In this document: in pieces, positions 53,720 through 55,357 of the stretch
How positions within the stretch are numbered: position 1 is the first letter of the stretch
How the letters are laid out: each line of letters begins with the position of its first letter
From: an uncultured Saprospiraceae bacterium
GTDB lineage: Bacteria; Bacteroidota; Bacteroidia; Chitinophagales; Saprospiraceae
Length of the DNA stretch: 55,357 bases
Assembly (NCBI GenBank): GCA_937995755.1
Contig: CALKJD010000054.1
Location: 1-55,357, forward strand
Direction: 5' to 3'
Made by a program: the position numbers and the translations under genes
Notes under the pieces: model-generated
What the model was told of the DNA's origin: nothing
Databases searched by the model: none
What the model saw: only the letters and a program-made list of their open reading frames with translations

Positions 53720-54691
53720 CTAGTTTGATTGATTAGCGCGTTCTAATAAAAATACAGAAATAAAACCAACTATAGCTGATGCAAGAGTAACCATCGTCAA
53801 TGGACTTCCCATTTCATAAGCCATCGGAAGTACATTTGCTTCTGTTAATATTTTGAAGCTATCAACAGGTAGTGCAAGTGCATCTTTGGATTCAAACAGC
53901 TTAGTTACTACCCCACTTTCCTTATCCATTACCTCTGTAATATTTCGCCAAGGCCAGATCTTATTAAGTGACCCCAACATAAATCCTGTTAGGACTGCGA
54001 ATGTAATATACTTATACTCTTTGAGCATCCATGTAAGGACTCTACTAAAGCCTGTAAGACCTACTAGACAACCTAAAGCAAATACTACTAATAACGTAAG
54101 ACTTGCCATATCATGATCTGCCAGTAGAGATCTAGCTGCTGAGACTATGATCGTATACATACCCATAAGTAACAACATAAAACTGCCTGATATACCAGGA
54201 AGTATCAAGGCAGAAATAGCAATCGTACCTGCAATAAATACCATGAAAAGATTATCACTTCCTTCTGCTGGAGATATTAAAGTGATACCAAACGCAATCG
54301 TAAATCCAATCACTAATGCGATCCATTTCCCCATACTCCATGATGGTATTTGTTTGGCTATATAAATACTAGAGGCTATAATAAGTCCAAAGAAAAAACC
54401 CCAAACTGGAGTTGGATACTTATCTAATAAATACGTTACGCCAAATACGCCAACTATGATTCCCATAAGCATACCTCCTAGTAACTTCGCGAGAAAACTA
54501 CCATCTATAGCTGCCCAAACGCCTTTAACACCATCACTCTTGTATGTTCCTATCAAAGAAGGATTGACTGCTTTGATACAATTAAGTAATCTTTCGTAGA
54601 TACCAGTGATAAACGCAATTGTACCACCAGAGACTCCAGGAATTACTTCGGCAACTCCCATAGCTGCCCCTTTTAGAATGGTTGAAATCAT
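53720..54691 (-). CDS. DUF368 (PopT-type) membrane protein, probable undecaprenyl-phosphate translocase
   Basis: A 323-residue multi-span membrane protein of DUF368. The family signatures are the N-terminal GVAEVIPGVSGGTIAFITGIYERL and the internal repeat ALILPGISGSFMLLLMGMY, which form two re-entrant half-helices. Members called PopT were shown in recent work, alongside DedA-family UptA, to return undecaprenyl phosphate across the inner membrane. Here it would complement uppP, which generates the same lipid. A 25-codon ORF follows 4 bases after the stop. The family is sure; flippase activity of this protein is inferred from the family. Confidence 0.9.
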   Translation of the reverse strand: MISTILKGAAMGVAEVIPGVSGGTIAFITGIYERLLNCIKAVNPSLIGTYKSDGVKGVWAAIDGSFLAKLLGGMLMGIIVGVFGVTYLLDKYPTPVWGFFFGLIIASSIYIAKQIPSWSMGKWIALVIGFTIAFGITLISPAEGSDNLFMVFIAGTIAISALILPGISGSFMLLLMGMYTIIVSAARSLLADHDMASLTLLVVFALGCLVGLTGFSRVLTWMLKEYKYITFAVLTGFMLGSLNKIWPWRNITEVMDKESGVVTKLFESKDALALPVDSFKILTEANVLPMAYEMGSPLTMVTLASAIVGFISVFLLERANQSN

Positions 54692-54794
54692 TTAATATAT
54701 TTTTCGTGTGTTTGTAGTTTGCGGCATCAATAGTTTAAAAGAAGTCGTTGAGATTGTCTTCCTTCCATACGCTATGCACACCATTGATAATTAG

Positions 54795-55357
54795 TTACTG
54801 GCGCTCATCGTGCGTGCCACCACCAAGATTACTATTGCGTCTTATCTCTTCTACTGGTTTGTAATCTTCATCCGCCCAAGAGTTGATATCTGGCTGACCT
54901 GCGCTTACCCATGCAGAATACCAAACCGAAGAAATAGCTCTGATGGCATCTTGCATACGTTTTTCTACCATATCTCCCATAGCGTCATGATAAGCACTTG
55001 CATATTCTTCACATTCTATTCGTACCGTCCTGCTTAGTCTTTCATCATAGCAGTATTGGCGATCTTGTGGAAAATTAAGACTTAATCTCTTTTCTATACT
55101 GAGTACACTATCTAACAGACTATGGCTTTCTGTGATGATTCCCCAGAAATATTTACTAGGTTGCTCAATATAATCGGCTGGACCAACAAAGAAATCGTAC
55201 CTCTCTTCGGCAAACAACTCAGGTAATCTACTTTCCCAAAATGCATGGATTCCCACTTGATCCGTAAGCTGGCCATTATAATTAACTGTTGTATGAAGAG
55301 GGACATGACCATCGGCTATGTAATGGCCATAGTCAGCTGACAAGCGAAGTACTTTCT
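54795..55357 (-). CDS. Zinc-dependent phospholipase C / S1-P1 nuclease-like protein (5' end beyond the window)
   Basis: The 3' part (about 187 codons) of a gene that runs off the right edge; the reading frame stays open through 55357, and the apparent start at 55343 is a TTG inside the domain. The visible part has the metal-binding pattern DYGHYIADGHVPLHTT, then HAFWESRLPELF, as in the zinc-dependent phospholipase C/S1-P1 nuclease superfamily of Bacteroidota. Histidines and aspartate in that stretch would bind zinc. The tail ends with a GGGTHDERQ segment. Which substrate, lipid or nucleic acid, cannot be decided. Confidence 0.75.
   Translation of the reverse strand, partial: KVLRLSADYGHYIADGHVPLHTTVNYNGQLTDQVGIHAFWESRLPELFAEERYDFFVGPADYIEQPSKYFWGIITESHSLLDSVLSIEKRLSLNFPQDRQYCYDERLSRTVRIECEEYASAYHDAMGDMVEKRMQDAIRAISSVWYSAWVSAGQPDINSWADEDYKPVEEIRRNSNLGGGTHDERQ

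Noticed and set aside
1-55357. Search for CRISPR arrays, transposases, integrases, tRNA or rRNA genes
   Set aside because: No regularly spaced repeats, mobility genes or T-loop-like sequences in intergenic regions were seen by eye; a covariance-model search would settle the tRNA question.

Overview
The window is a chromosomal segment of a low-GC member of the Bacteroidota. Four things point there: a GldC gliding protein; secreted proteins with type A and type B type IX secretion (T9SS) C-terminal domains and SprB-like repeats; a short 287-residue primary sigma factor; and repeated TAnnTTTG promoter elements (the Bacteroidota -7 box) upstream of genes. The GDGICC-type cysteine-rich module in the large secreted protein suggests Saprospiria or relatives, but that placement is an inference. 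I see no tRNA or rRNA gene, CRISPR array, transposase or prophage gene.

Layout. 1-4.2 kb, minus strand: membrane proteins including an EI24-like protein, a 462-residue protein of unknown function, rpsP and gldC. 4.2-9.6 kb, plus strand: a YwaF-type membrane protein, then an AT-rich block of unrecognised lipoproteins and membrane proteins with wide spacers and one decayed lipoprotein leader. 9.9-13.5 kb: a redox cluster (TetR regulator, AhpD-like CxxC protein, FrnE/DsbA-like protein, lipoprotein-peroxiredoxin fusion). The sequence CTAA-N8-TTAG with a shared CGAT core occurs in front of the regulator and again in front of the AhpD-like gene and is a likely operator. 14-16.4 kb: a HipA-like kinase overlapping a DUF3037 gene, then a DnaJ/CbpA and CbpM pair. 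16.6-22.6 kb: a long PLP enzyme and a 1234-residue secreted protein whose core has the domain order of glucan, water dikinase.

22.6-34.4 kb is mostly housekeeping: purC, rpoD, pnp, rpsO, truB, uppP, DUF3098 and ftsX, interrupted by a T9SS protein with SprB-like repeats. 34.4-44.3 kb: small secreted proteins, a type B T9SS protein, a glycerophosphodiester phosphodiesterase with a YheT-type hydrolase, gap, pgk, a Crp/Fnr regulator and a DJ-1/PfpI protein. 44.3-55.4 kb: a DUF1328 peptide, an SbnA-like PLP synthase, leuS, a Spo0M-like protein, msrB, an EamA transporter, a TonB-receptor-like outer membrane protein, a DUF368 (PopT-type) protein with a 25-residue ORF directly behind it, and a phospholipase C/S1-P1-like gene cut by the right edge.

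The items most worth following are the secreted dikinase-like protein, the predicted TetR operator pair, the identical initiation-region sequence shared by rpsP and rpsO, and the tiny ORF behind DUF368. Functions are assigned by reading translated motifs; no database search was run.
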